Shown here in pieces: positions 48,123 to 56,069 of a stretch of 64,000 nucleotides of DNA. The translations under genes were made by a program, and so were the position numbers. The first letter of the stretch is position 1; each line of letters opens with the position of its first letter. The stretch spans positions 124,001 through 188,000 of the forward strand of contig CALLQI010000004.1 in the NCBI GenBank assembly GCA_938014885.1. The letters run 5' to 3'. Origin of the DNA: an uncultured bacterium. GTDB lineage: Bacteria > Planctomycetota > UBA8742 > UBA2392. Under the pieces are notes generated by a model. The model did not search any database. It saw only the letters and a list, made by a program, of their open reading frames with translations, and was not told where the DNA came from.

Positions 48123-50203
48123 CAACGGCCCTGACACCGGCCACGAAAGCAGAGTCGCCAAAGCCCCCCACCGCGCTGGTCGCCGAAGCGCGCCACGATT
48201 CCCCGGTGCGCGGTGACGCGGCACTGGCGACGGGCGAACGCGTATGGCAACGCGCCGAACGCATCCTCAGCGGCGGCCTGCCCGAACGCTGGAACCCGCT
48301 GGCCTGGACCGGCGCGCTCGCGGGCTACACCTTCATCATTGCGGCCGTGACCGGCGTAGTGCTGCTGTTCTGGTACAGCACCAGCGTCCACACCGCCTAC
48401 GAGTCGGTGAAGGCGATGGAGGCGCAACCCTGGGGGGCGGGCCTGGTGCGCACACTGCACCGCTACAGCTCAGACGCCTGTGTGCTGTTCACGGTGATTC
48501 ACGCGGTGAAGGTGGTGCTGTCGCGGCGCTTTGCGGGCCCGCGCTGGATTGCGTGGGTGACGGGCGTGATTCTACTGGGGCTGATCTGGCTTGATGGCTG
48601 GCTGGGTTACTGGCTGACCTGGGACCAGCGCGCACAGGCGATTGCCGTGGCCACGGCCCACGCGCTGGACGTGCTGCCGATCTTCCCGCAGCCGGTGGCG
48701 CGCAGCTTCCTGACCAACGATGACATCAACTCACTGATCTTTTTCGTGGTGTTCTTCGTGCACGTGCTGCTGCCCGTGCCGATCGGCGCGGTAATCTGGA
48801 TTCACCTGGTGCGCCTGAAGAAGCCGCGCTTCATGCCGCCGCGCAAGCTGGGCTACGTCACGCTGGGCGTGCTGACCCTGCTTTCGCTGCTGGTGCCGGC
48901 GGCGCTGGCCGCGCCGGCGGACATGGCCGTGATCGCGTCTGAGTTCGACATCGACTGGTTCTATCTTCTGCCGCTTTACCTGGCCGGGCGCGTTGACGGC
49001 GTAACGCTGTGGGTCGTCGGCGGCCTCGCGACGGTGGCGATCTGCGGGCTTCCGGTGCTGCTGGGGCGCAAACGTCGCGCGCCGGCCGTCGTGAACACGC
49101 CCGCGTGCAACGGCTGCACCCAGTGCTTCCAGGACTGCCCCTACGAAGCAATCACGATGTTCCCGGCCGAGGGCAAGGCCAACCTGGTATCGTTGATCGA
49201 CCCCAAACGCTGCGTCAGCTGCGGGGTGTGCGTAGGCTCGTGCGACCCGGGAGCAATCAAGTACCCTGAGCTCGACCGCCCCGCCGTGCGCGACCGCATC
49301 CGTGGCTGGCTGGATGACGCCGCCGGCCCGCACTGGGTGATGTTCCTGTGCGCCGACGGCGCCGGCCGCAAACTGGCCGTGGACCAGGCAACCGGGCTTG
49401 CGCCGGAGCTGCCGGGCTGGCGCGTGGTGCCGGTGCCCTGCGCCTCCTGGGTGCACAGTTCCATGGTCGAGATCATCGCCCGCAAGGGCGGCCGCGCCAT
49501 GATCGTGGCCTGCGATTCGACCGAGCCGCGCTGTCGCCTCGGCAGCGACATCGCGCAGGACCGCGCCGAGGCCCGGCGCGACCCGGTCTTTGACCCCAAG
49601 CGCATCCCTGACGGCACTTTCCGCTTCGTGCGCATTGACGAATCCGGCCTGAGTGCGCTCAAGCGCGCCGCCGCCGACTTTGGCCAAGGCGCGACCCGCA
49701 CGGGCATAGCGCAGCCCGGGCGCGCGCGGCTGGTGCTGTCGGCTGCCTTGATGACGGTGCTGCTGGCGGCGGCGGTGGCGATTTTCTCGCGGGCGGCGTA
49801 TGTCCAGCCTGAGACTCCGTCCTCGATGCTGGTGGTTTCGTTCAAGCTTGCCGGGGATGAAGGCGCCGAGGCCGCGGCCGTGGAAACCGAACTGGCGCAC
49901 ATGAAGGGCATGAAGCAGCGCACGCGCCGGTTGCCGGTGCGGCTGCGCGTAACCGTGGACGGCGTGGTGGTGCATGAGGGCGTGTATGAGCCCCGGGGCA
50001 TCCGCGGCGACAGCGCCAGTATCGGCACCATTGAGTTGCCGATTGAGCCCGGCGCGCGGGCCGTACGCGTTGAGCTGGACGGCGCGGCGAACGCGGGAAG
50101 CTGGGCCCACCGTGAGGAAGCCCAGGTCGTGTTCGAGCACGGCCGCCGCCGTGTAGTGCAGTTCGAAGGCGGGTTCCGTTGGGACACCCCTAAATCAGAC
50201 TGA
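48119..50203 (+). CDS. cytochrome b / two-[4Fe-4S] / MvhD-like fusion protein
   Basis: The 694-residue protein combines modules rarely found in one chain. Residues about 45-235 are a four-helix cytochrome b N-domain with both haem-ligand pairs spaced H-x13-H (LHRYSSDACVLFTVIH and FFVHVLLPVPIGAVIWIH). Two more helices lead to two [4Fe-4S] motifs (CNGCTQCFQDCP and CVSCGVCVGSCD). Next is an MvhD/FlpD-like domain with four Cys (VMFLC, VPVPC, VACDSTEPRC), which in methanogens passes electrons to heterodisulfide reductase. A last helix precedes an exported-looking beta domain of about 130 residues. It overlaps the SCO gene and lies upstream of nirS. A role in moving electrons between quinol and a cytoplasmic donor is inferred. 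Confidence 0.88.
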   Translation: MTTALTPATKAESPKPPTALVAEARHDSPVRGDAALATGERVWQRAERILSGGLPERWNPLAWTGALAGYTFIIAAVTGVVLLFWYSTSVHTAYESVKAMEAQPWGAGLVRTLHRYSSDACVLFTVIHAVKVVLSRRFAGPRWIAWVTGVILLGLIWLDGWLGYWLTWDQRAQAIAVATAHALDVLPIFPQPVARSFLTNDDINSLIFFVVFFVHVLLPVPIGAVIWIHLVRLKKPRFMPPRKLGYVTLGVLTLLSLLVPAALAAPADMAVIASEFDIDWFYLLPLYLAGRVDGVTLWVVGGLATVAICGLPVLLGRKRRAPAVVNTPACNGCTQCFQDCPYEAITMFPAEGKANLVSLIDPKRCVSCGVCVGSCDPGAIKYPELDRPAVRDRIRGWLDDAAGPHWVMFLCADGAGRKLAVDQATGLAPELPGWRVVPVPCASWVHSSMVEIIARKGGRAMIVACDSTEPRCRLGSDIAQDRAEARRDPVFDPKRIPDGTFRFVRIDESGLSALKRAAADFGQGATRTGIAQPGRARLVLSAALMTVLLAAAVAIFSRAAYVQPETPSSMLVVSFKLAGDEGAEAAAVETELAHMKGMKQRTRRLPVRLRVTVDGVVVHEGVYEPRGIRGDSASIGTIELPIEPGARAVRVELDGAANAGSWAHREEAQVVFEHGRRRVVQFEGGFRWDTPKSD

Positions 50204-50218
50204 CAGGTACGATTTCGG

Positions 50219-50247
50219 TTGACAGTAAATCGGACAGGGCATATATC
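50219..50247 (+). promoter_or_regulatory. predicted nirS promoter
   Basis: TTGACA (50219-50224), a 17-base spacer and TATATC (50242-50247) form the best promoter match in the window. GATTT-N11-AAATC (50211-50231) overlaps the -35 box and could be an operator. The leader to ATG 50340 is about 85 bases. Confidence 0.65.
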
Positions 50248-50339
50248 AGTGAAAGAGGAGTAGAAGGTCCGTTTATCGACAATAGCGTGGGATCCGGCGG
50301 GGCCGACCCACAACTCGAAACACAGCCCGGGAGATTCCC

Positions 50340-52043
50340 ATGACAACGCAACGAAAAGTACTGGTCTCAGCACTCGCACTGCTGACCCTGCTGGCCGCCG
50401 TGGCCGCCGGGTGCTCGCCACGCAACGAAACCGGCACCAATACACCTGGCAGCAATCAGGTCGCCGACAACAACAAGCCGCCGGAAGAGGACGAATCCGT
50501 CGCCCTCACGGACGAGCAGATGAAGAAGGGGAAGGACATCTTCTTCAACCGCTGCGCTGGCTGCCACGGCGTGCTGCGCAAGGGTGCCACCGGCCCGAAC
50601 CTTGAGCCCGTGAACACCAAGCGCAAGGGCACGGCCTACCTGGAGGCCATCATCACCAACGGCACCCCGGGCGGCATGCCCGAATGGGGCAAGTCGGGCA
50701 TCCTGAGCGCCGATGAAGTCAAGCTGATGGCGCGCTACGTGCAGAATGACCCGCCGGCACCGCCGGAATGGGGCCTGAATGACATGAAGGCCACGCACAA
50801 GCTCTACATTCCGGTAAGCCAGCGCCCAACTTCGCCCCCCTCGCGCAACTGGCAGAATTACTTCGGCGTGGTGCTGCGCGACGCAGGCAAGGTCGCGATC
50901 ATCGACGGCGACACCTATGAAGTCCTGAACATCGTCAACTCGGGCTTTGCGGTACACATCCTGCGCACCTCCGCCACTGGCCGCTACTTCTATAGCATCG
51001 GCCGCGACGGCAAGGTCGGCATGATCGACTTGTGGATGGAAAAGCCCGATATCGTCGCCGAGGTCAAGGCCGTCAACGACGCCCGCTCGATCGAAGGCAG
51101 CAAGTTCAAGGGCTTCGAAGACAAGTACGTCATCGTCGGCGGCTACTGGCCCCCGATGGTCGCCATCTTCGACGGCCTGACGCTGGAGCCTCTGAAGGCG
51201 GTCTCCACCAGCAGCTACGAAATCGACGACGGCGTCTTCGTCCGCGAAGCCCGTGTGGCCGCCATCGTGGCCGACCACCACAGCCCCACCTGGATCATCA
51301 ACGTCAAAGAAGCCGGCCAGGTCTGGCTGATGGATTACTCTGAACTTGAGACCGGCACCACCAAGATCGACATGATCAAGGCCGAGCGCTACCTGCACGA
51401 CGGCGGCTGGGACCTCAGCAAGCGCTACTTCCTGGTGGCCGCCAACGCCCGCAACAAGATCAGCGTGATCGACACCAAGACCCAGAAGCTGGTTACCAAC
51501 GTCGATTCCAAGGGCGTAACGCCGCACCCGGGCCGCGGCGCCAACATCAATCACGCGGTGCACGGGCCGCTGTGGGCCACGGGCCACATCGGCAGCAACC
51601 ACGTCAGCTTCATCGGCACGGACCCGGACAACCACAAGGACAACGCCTGGCGCGTTGTCGCACAGACCGAGCTGCCCGGCGCCGGCGGAGGCAACCTGTT
51701 CCTGAAGACGCACCCGAACTCGGGCAACATCTATGTGGACCGCCCGCTGCACCCGGACCCGCAGGCCGCCGACACGATCTATGTGATCGACGCGGTCACA
51801 CTGAAGAACAAGAAAGAGCTGTTGTTGCCGGAGCAGTTCCGCGGTCACAAGGCGGTGCACATTGAATTCAACAAACAGGGAACGGAAGTCTGGGTGGCCG
51901 CGTGGGGCAAGAAGGACAAGCCTGGCGCGATCATCATCTACGACGACAAAACCCTTGAGGTGAAGAAGATCATCACCGGAGACTGGATGATCACGCCGAC
52001 CGGCAAGTTCAACGTCTTCAACACCATGAACGACATTTACTAG
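50340..52043 (+). CDS. nirS: cytochrome cd1 nitrite reductase, lipoprotein form
   Basis: The 567-residue protein reduces nitrite to NO. A lipoprotein signal (LLAAVAAGC, Cys25) is followed by a c-haem domain (RCAGCH, Cys72, Cys75, His76) and an eight-bladed d1-haem propeller. The NirS signatures are all present: LRDAGKVAIIDGD, GFAVHILR with the d1 axial His, SKFKGFEDKY, the catalytic His pair region (ADHHSP and LHDGGWDLS), TPHPGRGAN and a C-terminus TPTGKFNVFNTMNDIY. These rule out NirF and NirN. Most NirS proteins are soluble and periplasmic, so the lipid anchor is unusual. No d1-haem synthesis genes are in the window. The ribosome-binding site is CGGGAGATTCCC. Confidence 0.97.
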   Translation: MTTQRKVLVSALALLTLLAAVAAGCSPRNETGTNTPGSNQVADNNKPPEEDESVALTDEQMKKGKDIFFNRCAGCHGVLRKGATGPNLEPVNTKRKGTAYLEAIITNGTPGGMPEWGKSGILSADEVKLMARYVQNDPPAPPEWGLNDMKATHKLYIPVSQRPTSPPSRNWQNYFGVVLRDAGKVAIIDGDTYEVLNIVNSGFAVHILRTSATGRYFYSIGRDGKVGMIDLWMEKPDIVAEVKAVNDARSIEGSKFKGFEDKYVIVGGYWPPMVAIFDGLTLEPLKAVSTSSYEIDDGVFVREARVAAIVADHHSPTWIINVKEAGQVWLMDYSELETGTTKIDMIKAERYLHDGGWDLSKRYFLVAANARNKISVIDTKTQKLVTNVDSKGVTPHPGRGANINHAVHGPLWATGHIGSNHVSFIGTDPDNHKDNAWRVVAQTELPGAGGGNLFLKTHPNSGNIYVDRPLHPDPQAADTIYVIDAVTLKNKKELLLPEQFRGHKAVHIEFNKQGTEVWVAAWGKKDKPGAIIIYDDKTLEVKKIITGDWMITPTGKFNVFNTMNDIY

Positions 52044-52052
52044 GAGAGAGCC

Positions 52053-52502
52053 ATGCGACGCATAACCATAGTGCTGGGCCTGCTGTGCGCGGCCAGCGTA
52101 GGAATGCTGGCTGCCTGCGGCGGCGGAAAGCCGGCCGCCAACAAGTCAACTGGGCCCGAAAAGATCACCCGGCCCGAAGTTGCGGCCGACTATAAGGGCA
52201 AGACCAGGCCGGCCACCGCCTCAGCCGAGGAAGGCAAGAAGGTGTTCGATGCCCAGTGCGCCAGTTGCCACGGCGCCACAGGCAACGGCGACACGGCCAT
52301 GGGCAAGGCTTTGAAGCCGCCGTCTTCGGACCTCACCAACGCGGCGCTGCAGGACGCCATTGGCGATGACTACATCTTCTGGCGCATCTCGGAGGGCGGG
52401 GCGTTTGAGCCCTTCAACTCAGGCATGACCTCTTTCAAGGCCATGCTGAACGAAGAGCAACGCTGGAACCTGGTCGCCTACGTCCGCACGCTGAAAAAGT
52501 AG
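52053..52502 (+). CDS. lipoprotein cytochrome c
   Basis: The 149-residue protein starts 10 bases after nirS with the ribosome-binding site TAGGAGAGAGCC. A lipobox (GMLAAC, Cys22) is followed by a flexible linker and one class I c-haem domain (CASCHG, Cys69-Cys72-His73) with a Met ligand probably in the GMTSFKAML segment. Placement suggests that it is the electron donor to NirS, to the CuA enzyme, or both, tethered to the periplasmic face. It resembles the cytochrome c51-type/NirM function but is not clearly NirM. A strong hairpin follows. Confidence 0.92.
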   Translation: MRRITIVLGLLCAASVGMLAACGGGKPAANKSTGPEKITRPEVAADYKGKTRPATASAEEGKKVFDAQCASCHGATGNGDTAMGKALKPPSSDLTNAALQDAIGDDYIFWRISEGGAFEPFNSGMTSFKAMLNEEQRWNLVAYVRTLKK

Positions 52503-52534
52503 TCGTCCGTTTCCCCGGCCATTTGGCGGGGAAA

Positions 52535-52562
52535 ACCGGCCCGGGTGTGTGCCCGGGCCGGT
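52535..52562. terminator. bidirectional hairpin between the cytochrome c gene and the minus-strand gene
   Basis: An 11-bp perfect stem (ACCGGCCCGGG/CCCGGGCCGGT) with loop TGTGTG lies between two convergent genes (ends 52502 and 52583). T-tracts are short, but the position and stability support termination for both. Confidence 0.75.
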
Positions 52563-52582
52563 CCGTCTTAATGCGGCGAGAG

Positions 52583-53188
52583 TCAGGGCCGCAGAAACCA
52601 GTACTGCAGCGGCCGCCCGGTCGCGTCGCGCAGTTCCGCAGCCTGCAGTTCCAGGCCCAGTCCCCATGCCGTGACTTCAAGGGCCTCGCCATGCCGCATC
52701 ACGTGCAGCGGCCGCGCCTGTGGCGCCAGCAGGAACACCACGCGCAACGTTGCACCCTCTTCGGCACCCGGCACGCGCAGCGCGGAGTCAGCGGGCACAG
52801 GCACCCACGGGGTATCGAGGCCGGCGTACACCAGCCAGCGGCAGACCCGCGCCGTCAGCAGTGGGTGGTGTGCGATGCCATCGGAGATCGTCAGCGTCGC
52901 TGACAGCATGCCCGGTGCACGCGGCGCGGTCGGCAGCTCACGAAAGTGGGCGCGCTCGCGAGGGTCCAGGGCCGCCGCCAGCAGCAACGAATGCTCGCGG
53001 CTGTGCCCGGACGCGCTTCCCGGCACGGTGGCAGTATCCAGCCGGCGCAGGCAGTCCTCCAGCGACTCAGCCTGCTGCCATAGCGCCTCAAAGCGTGGCT
53101 GCCCGGGGGGCACGGGCGCGGGTGCCCTGGCGACGCAGGCGCCCGTCAAAAGAAGCAGACAAACGGACGTGCATATCCTAATATGCAT
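52583..53188 (-). CDS. hypothetical lipoprotein
   Basis: Starting at ATG 53188, the 201-residue product opens with a lipoprotein signal (HIRICTSVCLLLLTGAC). The rest is Arg/Ala/Leu-rich with LRVVFLLAPQARPLHVMRHG and a C-terminal WGLGLELQAAELRDATGRPLQYWFLRP. No family is recognised. An in-frame ATG at 53206 is possible. The gene is divergent from the radical SAM gene at 53218, with start regions only about 30 bases apart, so both promoters must overlap. Confidence 0.6.
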   Translation of the reverse strand: MHIRICTSVCLLLLTGACVARAPAPVPPGQPRFEALWQQAESLEDCLRRLDTATVPGSASGHSREHSLLLAAALDPRERAHFRELPTAPRAPGMLSATLTISDGIAHHPLLTARVCRWLVYAGLDTPWVPVPADSALRVPGAEEGATLRVVFLLAPQARPLHVMRHGEALEVTAWGLGLELQAAELRDATGRPLQYWFLRP

Positions 53189-53217
53189 GCGCTGCCCACG
53201 AGCCATGGTGCGTCATC

Positions 53218-54594
53218 ATGCGTGTCCTTATTGTCGCTGCCAATCAGGAACACAAGCCGGACCCGGTCGTTCCGCTGGGGGCCGCCTGCGTGGCCACGGC
53301 GGCCCAGGCTGCCGGGCACCACGTGCGGCTCTTCGATGCCTGCTTTCTTGGGGATCGGGCCAATGCCCTGCTGGGCCAGGCGATCAGGGCCAGTGACCCG
53401 GACGTGATCGGCTTCAGCCTGCGCAACATTGACGACGTGGCCTGGCCCCGCGCGCACTCGTATCTGCAAGCCTACCGTGGGCTGGTCGCGGCCGCACGCG
53501 CGGCGGCACCCTCAGCGTTGATCGTGCTTGGGGGGTCGGCCTTCACACTGATGCCGGAGCTATTCCTACGCGAACTGGGGGCCGATTGCGGCGTGGCCGG
53601 TGAAGGTGAGGCCGCCTTCGCTGAGCTGCTGCAGACCTTCGGGCGCACCGGTGCGGCCTCGGTACGCGGGCAGGTCTTGCGCGGCAGCGTGTCACGACCC
53701 GCGGCCCCGGCGCTGCACCTGCTTGACCTTGCCCAGTACTACCGGCGTGGCGGGGCGTTGAACGTGCAGACGCGGCGGGGTTGCGCCTTCCAGTGCAGCT
53801 ATTGCACCTACCCGCTGCTGGAAGGTCGCCAGGCCCGGCTGCACCCGATTGAGGGCGTGGTAGAGCAGATTGCACGAGCGCTCCGCGATGTAGGCGCGCG
53901 AAACTTCTTCGTCGTCGACAACACGTTCAATCACCCCGAGTCACATGCCCTGGCATTCTGTGAGGCGCTGGCCCGGCGCAAGTTGGGCGTGGCATGGACC
54001 GCCTACGTCTCACCCCGCGGCGTCACGCGCGAGCTGGTGCAGGCGATGGTCCGCGCGGGCTGCAGCAGCATCGAGTTCGGCACCGATGCCGCCTCACCTG
54101 AAACGTTGCGCGGCTTGGGCAAGTCATTCGGCGTCTCCGACATCCTGCAGGCCAGTGCCTTGGCCCGCGAGGCCGGACTGGCCTTTGCCCACAGCCTGAT
54201 CCTCGGCGGTCCCGACGAAACCCCCGAAACCCTGCGCGAAACCGCCCGGGTGATCGAAGCCACCGGCGCGCGCGCGGTGTTCGGCATGCTGGGCGTGCGG
54301 CTGTACCCGGGCACGCCCCTTGCGCGTCGCGCCCATGCTGAGGGGCTGATCCGCGAAGACGAGATCGGACTTGAGCCCGTGTTCTACATCAGTGACGCGG
54401 TTCGCGACGAACTGGAACCCTTTGCCCGCGAACTCAAGGGCCACCACGCGAACTGGTACTTCCCCGGTCTTGAGGGCGACCGCTGGGTGCGCTACTGGCG
54501 CCGCCGCCGTGAGCACGGGGCGCGTGGCCCGCTGTGGGAATGGATGGGCACACCGGAGGTGCCGCATGGAATCGGCAATCAAGTCACCCGCTGA
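53218..54594 (+). CDS. B12-binding-domain radical SAM protein
   Basis: The 458-residue protein has an N-terminal Rossmann B12-binding domain (residues 1-145) and a radical SAM domain (about 180-380) with CAFQCSYC (Cys189, Cys193, Cys196). Later motifs (FFVVDNTFNHPESHALAFC, GGPDETPETL) are usual for class B enzymes. The base-off cobalamin motif DxHxxG reads DACFLG (Asp40-Cys42-Gly45), so the axial His is replaced by Cys. Class B members methylate unactivated carbon or build cofactors, tetrapyrroles and hopanoids. The gene overlaps the following membrane Fe-S gene by 29 bases and sits in the nir region, so cofactor maturation is a possible role. The ATG directly at 53218 has no clear ribosome-binding site. 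Confidence 0.88.
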   Translation: MRVLIVAANQEHKPDPVVPLGAACVATAAQAAGHHVRLFDACFLGDRANALLGQAIRASDPDVIGFSLRNIDDVAWPRAHSYLQAYRGLVAAARAAAPSALIVLGGSAFTLMPELFLRELGADCGVAGEGEAAFAELLQTFGRTGAASVRGQVLRGSVSRPAAPALHLLDLAQYYRRGGALNVQTRRGCAFQCSYCTYPLLEGRQARLHPIEGVVEQIARALRDVGARNFFVVDNTFNHPESHALAFCEALARRKLGVAWTAYVSPRGVTRELVQAMVRAGCSSIEFGTDAASPETLRGLGKSFGVSDILQASALAREAGLAFAHSLILGGPDETPETLRETARVIEATGARAVFGMLGVRLYPGTPLARRAHAEGLIREDEIGLEPVFYISDAVRDELEPFARELKGHHANWYFPGLEGDRWVRYWRRRREHGARGPLWEWMGTPEVPHGIGNQVTR

Positions 54595-55621
54595 GGCCTG
54601 GCTGTCGCCGCCGCGCCGCACTTTCTGGCGTGTGCTGCAAGGCGCGTTCTTCGCGATCGGCACGGTGATACTGGCCGCGCTGCTGTTTCAGCCCCAACTC
54701 GGTTTGCAGTTGTTGTGGAACGTGCTGATCCCGGTCGCGCCGGCGCTGCTGGTGCTGGCACCCGGGCTGTGGCGCAACGTGTGCCCTATGGCCACGGCTT
54801 CGATGCTGCCCTATCACGCGGGGTTGTCGCGGCGCAAACGCATCAGCGTGAAGTGGCAGGGACGCTTGTTCGTGGGCGCCGTGGTGCTGCTGCTGGTGAT
54901 CGTGCCACTGCGCCACACCATGCTGGACACCAGCGGGCTGATCACCGGGACTGTGCTGCTGGCTGTTGCCCTGCTGGCCGCTGGCCTTGGCGCGGTCTTC
55001 GACGGCAAAAGCGCCTGGTGCAGCGGGCTTTGCCCGGTGTACCCCGTTGAGCTGCTGTACGGCGAGCGCCCCGTGCTAACCGTCCGCAACAGCCACTGCC
55101 GCGAGTGCACGGCCTGCGTCGCCCCCTGCGCGGACTCACGCCCCGCGGCCGCACCTCAGGATGCCGGCCGGCGCGGACTTGCACGCGTGACCGCCGCCGC
55201 GTTCACGGGTGGATTCCCGGGTTTCATCATCGGCTGGTATCAGGTGCCGACCTGGCAACCCGCCGAGGGCCTGCGAAACCTGCACGTGGCCTATGCCTGG
55301 CCGCTGGGCGGCATGGCGCTTTCGCTGGTGCTGTTCCTGATCCTGTGGAACGCATACCCCATGCTGCAACGCGGCATCGGGCTGCTGTTCGCGGCGGCCG
55401 CCGTGATTGCCTATTACTGGTTCAAGCTGCCGGTGATGCTCGGGCTTGGCGATCCGGCCTCAGCGCTGGTCCCGGGCGTGAGCCTGCTGCCGCAATGGGC
55501 AATCTGGCCGCTGCGTGCCGTCGTAATCGTCCTGTTCGGCACGCTGTTGCTGCGCCCCGCGGGCGGGGCCTGGACCCTGAGGCCGCCGCGACACAAGGCA
55601 GGCGCACCCGGCCATGCATGA
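54566..55621 (+). CDS. membrane iron-sulfur protein, NapH/NosR-like
   Basis: ATG 54566 follows GGAGGTGCCGC and lies inside the previous gene. The 351-residue protein has about eight hydrophobic helices. Cytoplasmic-side cysteines include NVCPMA (Cys73), SGLCPVYPVELLYG (Cys152, Cys156) and one ferredoxin motif CRECTACVAPC (Cys178, 181, 184, 188). The CxxxCP plus CPVYPVE pattern resembles the NapH/NosR/CcoG class of polytopic Fe-S proteins, which pass electrons from quinol or support assembly of copper and molybdenum enzymes. It has one [4Fe-4S] motif where NapH and NosR have two. Context suggests a role in the nitrogen-oxide island. Confidence 0.8.
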   Translation: MESAIKSPAEAWLSPPRRTFWRVLQGAFFAIGTVILAALLFQPQLGLQLLWNVLIPVAPALLVLAPGLWRNVCPMATASMLPYHAGLSRRKRISVKWQGRLFVGAVVLLLVIVPLRHTMLDTSGLITGTVLLAVALLAAGLGAVFDGKSAWCSGLCPVYPVELLYGERPVLTVRNSHCRECTACVAPCADSRPAAAPQDAGRRGLARVTAAAFTGGFPGFIIGWYQVPTWQPAEGLRNLHVAYAWPLGGMALSLVLFLILWNAYPMLQRGIGLLFAAAAVIAYYWFKLPVMLGLGDPASALVPGVSLLPQWAIWPLRAVVIVLFGTLLLRPAGGAWTLRPPRHKAGAPGHA

Positions 55622-56003
55622 GATCTGGAAAGACTTCACGTTTGAAGCGGCGCACTTTCTGCCCCATGTGCCGCCGTGTCACCGATGCGCGCGGCTGCAT
55701 GGGCATTCGTACCGCTGCCGGGTGTTTGCGCGCGGCGTGCTGGTGCAGCCTCAGGGGTGGGTGCTGGACTTCGCGGACATAAGCCGCGCGATGGCGCCAT
55801 TGCTGGCGCTGCTGGACCACGCTTGCCTGAACGAGCTCGAGGGGCTGACCAACCCTACGGCCGAAAACCTGGCGCATTGGGTGTTTCAGCGCGTGGCCAT
55901 TGTGCTGCCCCAGGTCAGCGGCATCGAGGTCATGGAAACCGCGACTTGCGGCGCCACGTACCGGCCTGATTCAAGCCGACAATTGGATCCGAATACCTCT
56001 TGA
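55614..56003 (+). CDS. QueD/6-pyruvoyl-tetrahydropterin synthase family protein
   Basis: The 129-residue protein overlaps the previous gene by 8 bases. It has the zinc ligands His14, His29 and His31 and the catalytic Cys25 in CARLHGHSY, followed by VLDFADISRAMAPLL and LLDHACLNEL. These define the PTPS/QueD family; in QueD the enzyme makes 6-carboxytetrahydropterin for queuosine. The extra CHRC before the catalytic Cys is unusual. Being in an operon with radical SAM and Fe-S membrane proteins, it may make a pterin-derived cofactor rather than queuosine; no queC or queE is next to it. Confidence 0.88.
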   Translation: MHEIWKDFTFEAAHFLPHVPPCHRCARLHGHSYRCRVFARGVLVQPQGWVLDFADISRAMAPLLALLDHACLNELEGLTNPTAENLAHWVFQRVAIVLPQVSGIEVMETATCGATYRPDSSRQLDPNTS

Positions 56004-56069
56004 AAGCAGGGCGACGTGGGGGCAACATGCGGGCAGACTGGCAAAGCCATCATCAACCGGGAGATTGCC

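Noticed and set aside
48731..50140. 469-codon minus-strand frame opposite the cytochrome b fusion
   Set aside because: The plus strand has ferredoxin and haem motifs; the minus translation is His/Arg-rich with no family.
50204..50339. FNR/Dnr box (TTGAT-N4-ATCAA) upstream of nirS
   Set aside because: TTGAC-AGTA-AATCG is present, but the right half does not match; only a plain promoter is supported.
50340..52043. NirF or NirN instead of NirS
   Set aside because: A c-haem domain plus the catalytic His pair region and the whole NirS C-terminus are present; NirF lacks the c-haem, NirN lacks several of these catalytic motifs.
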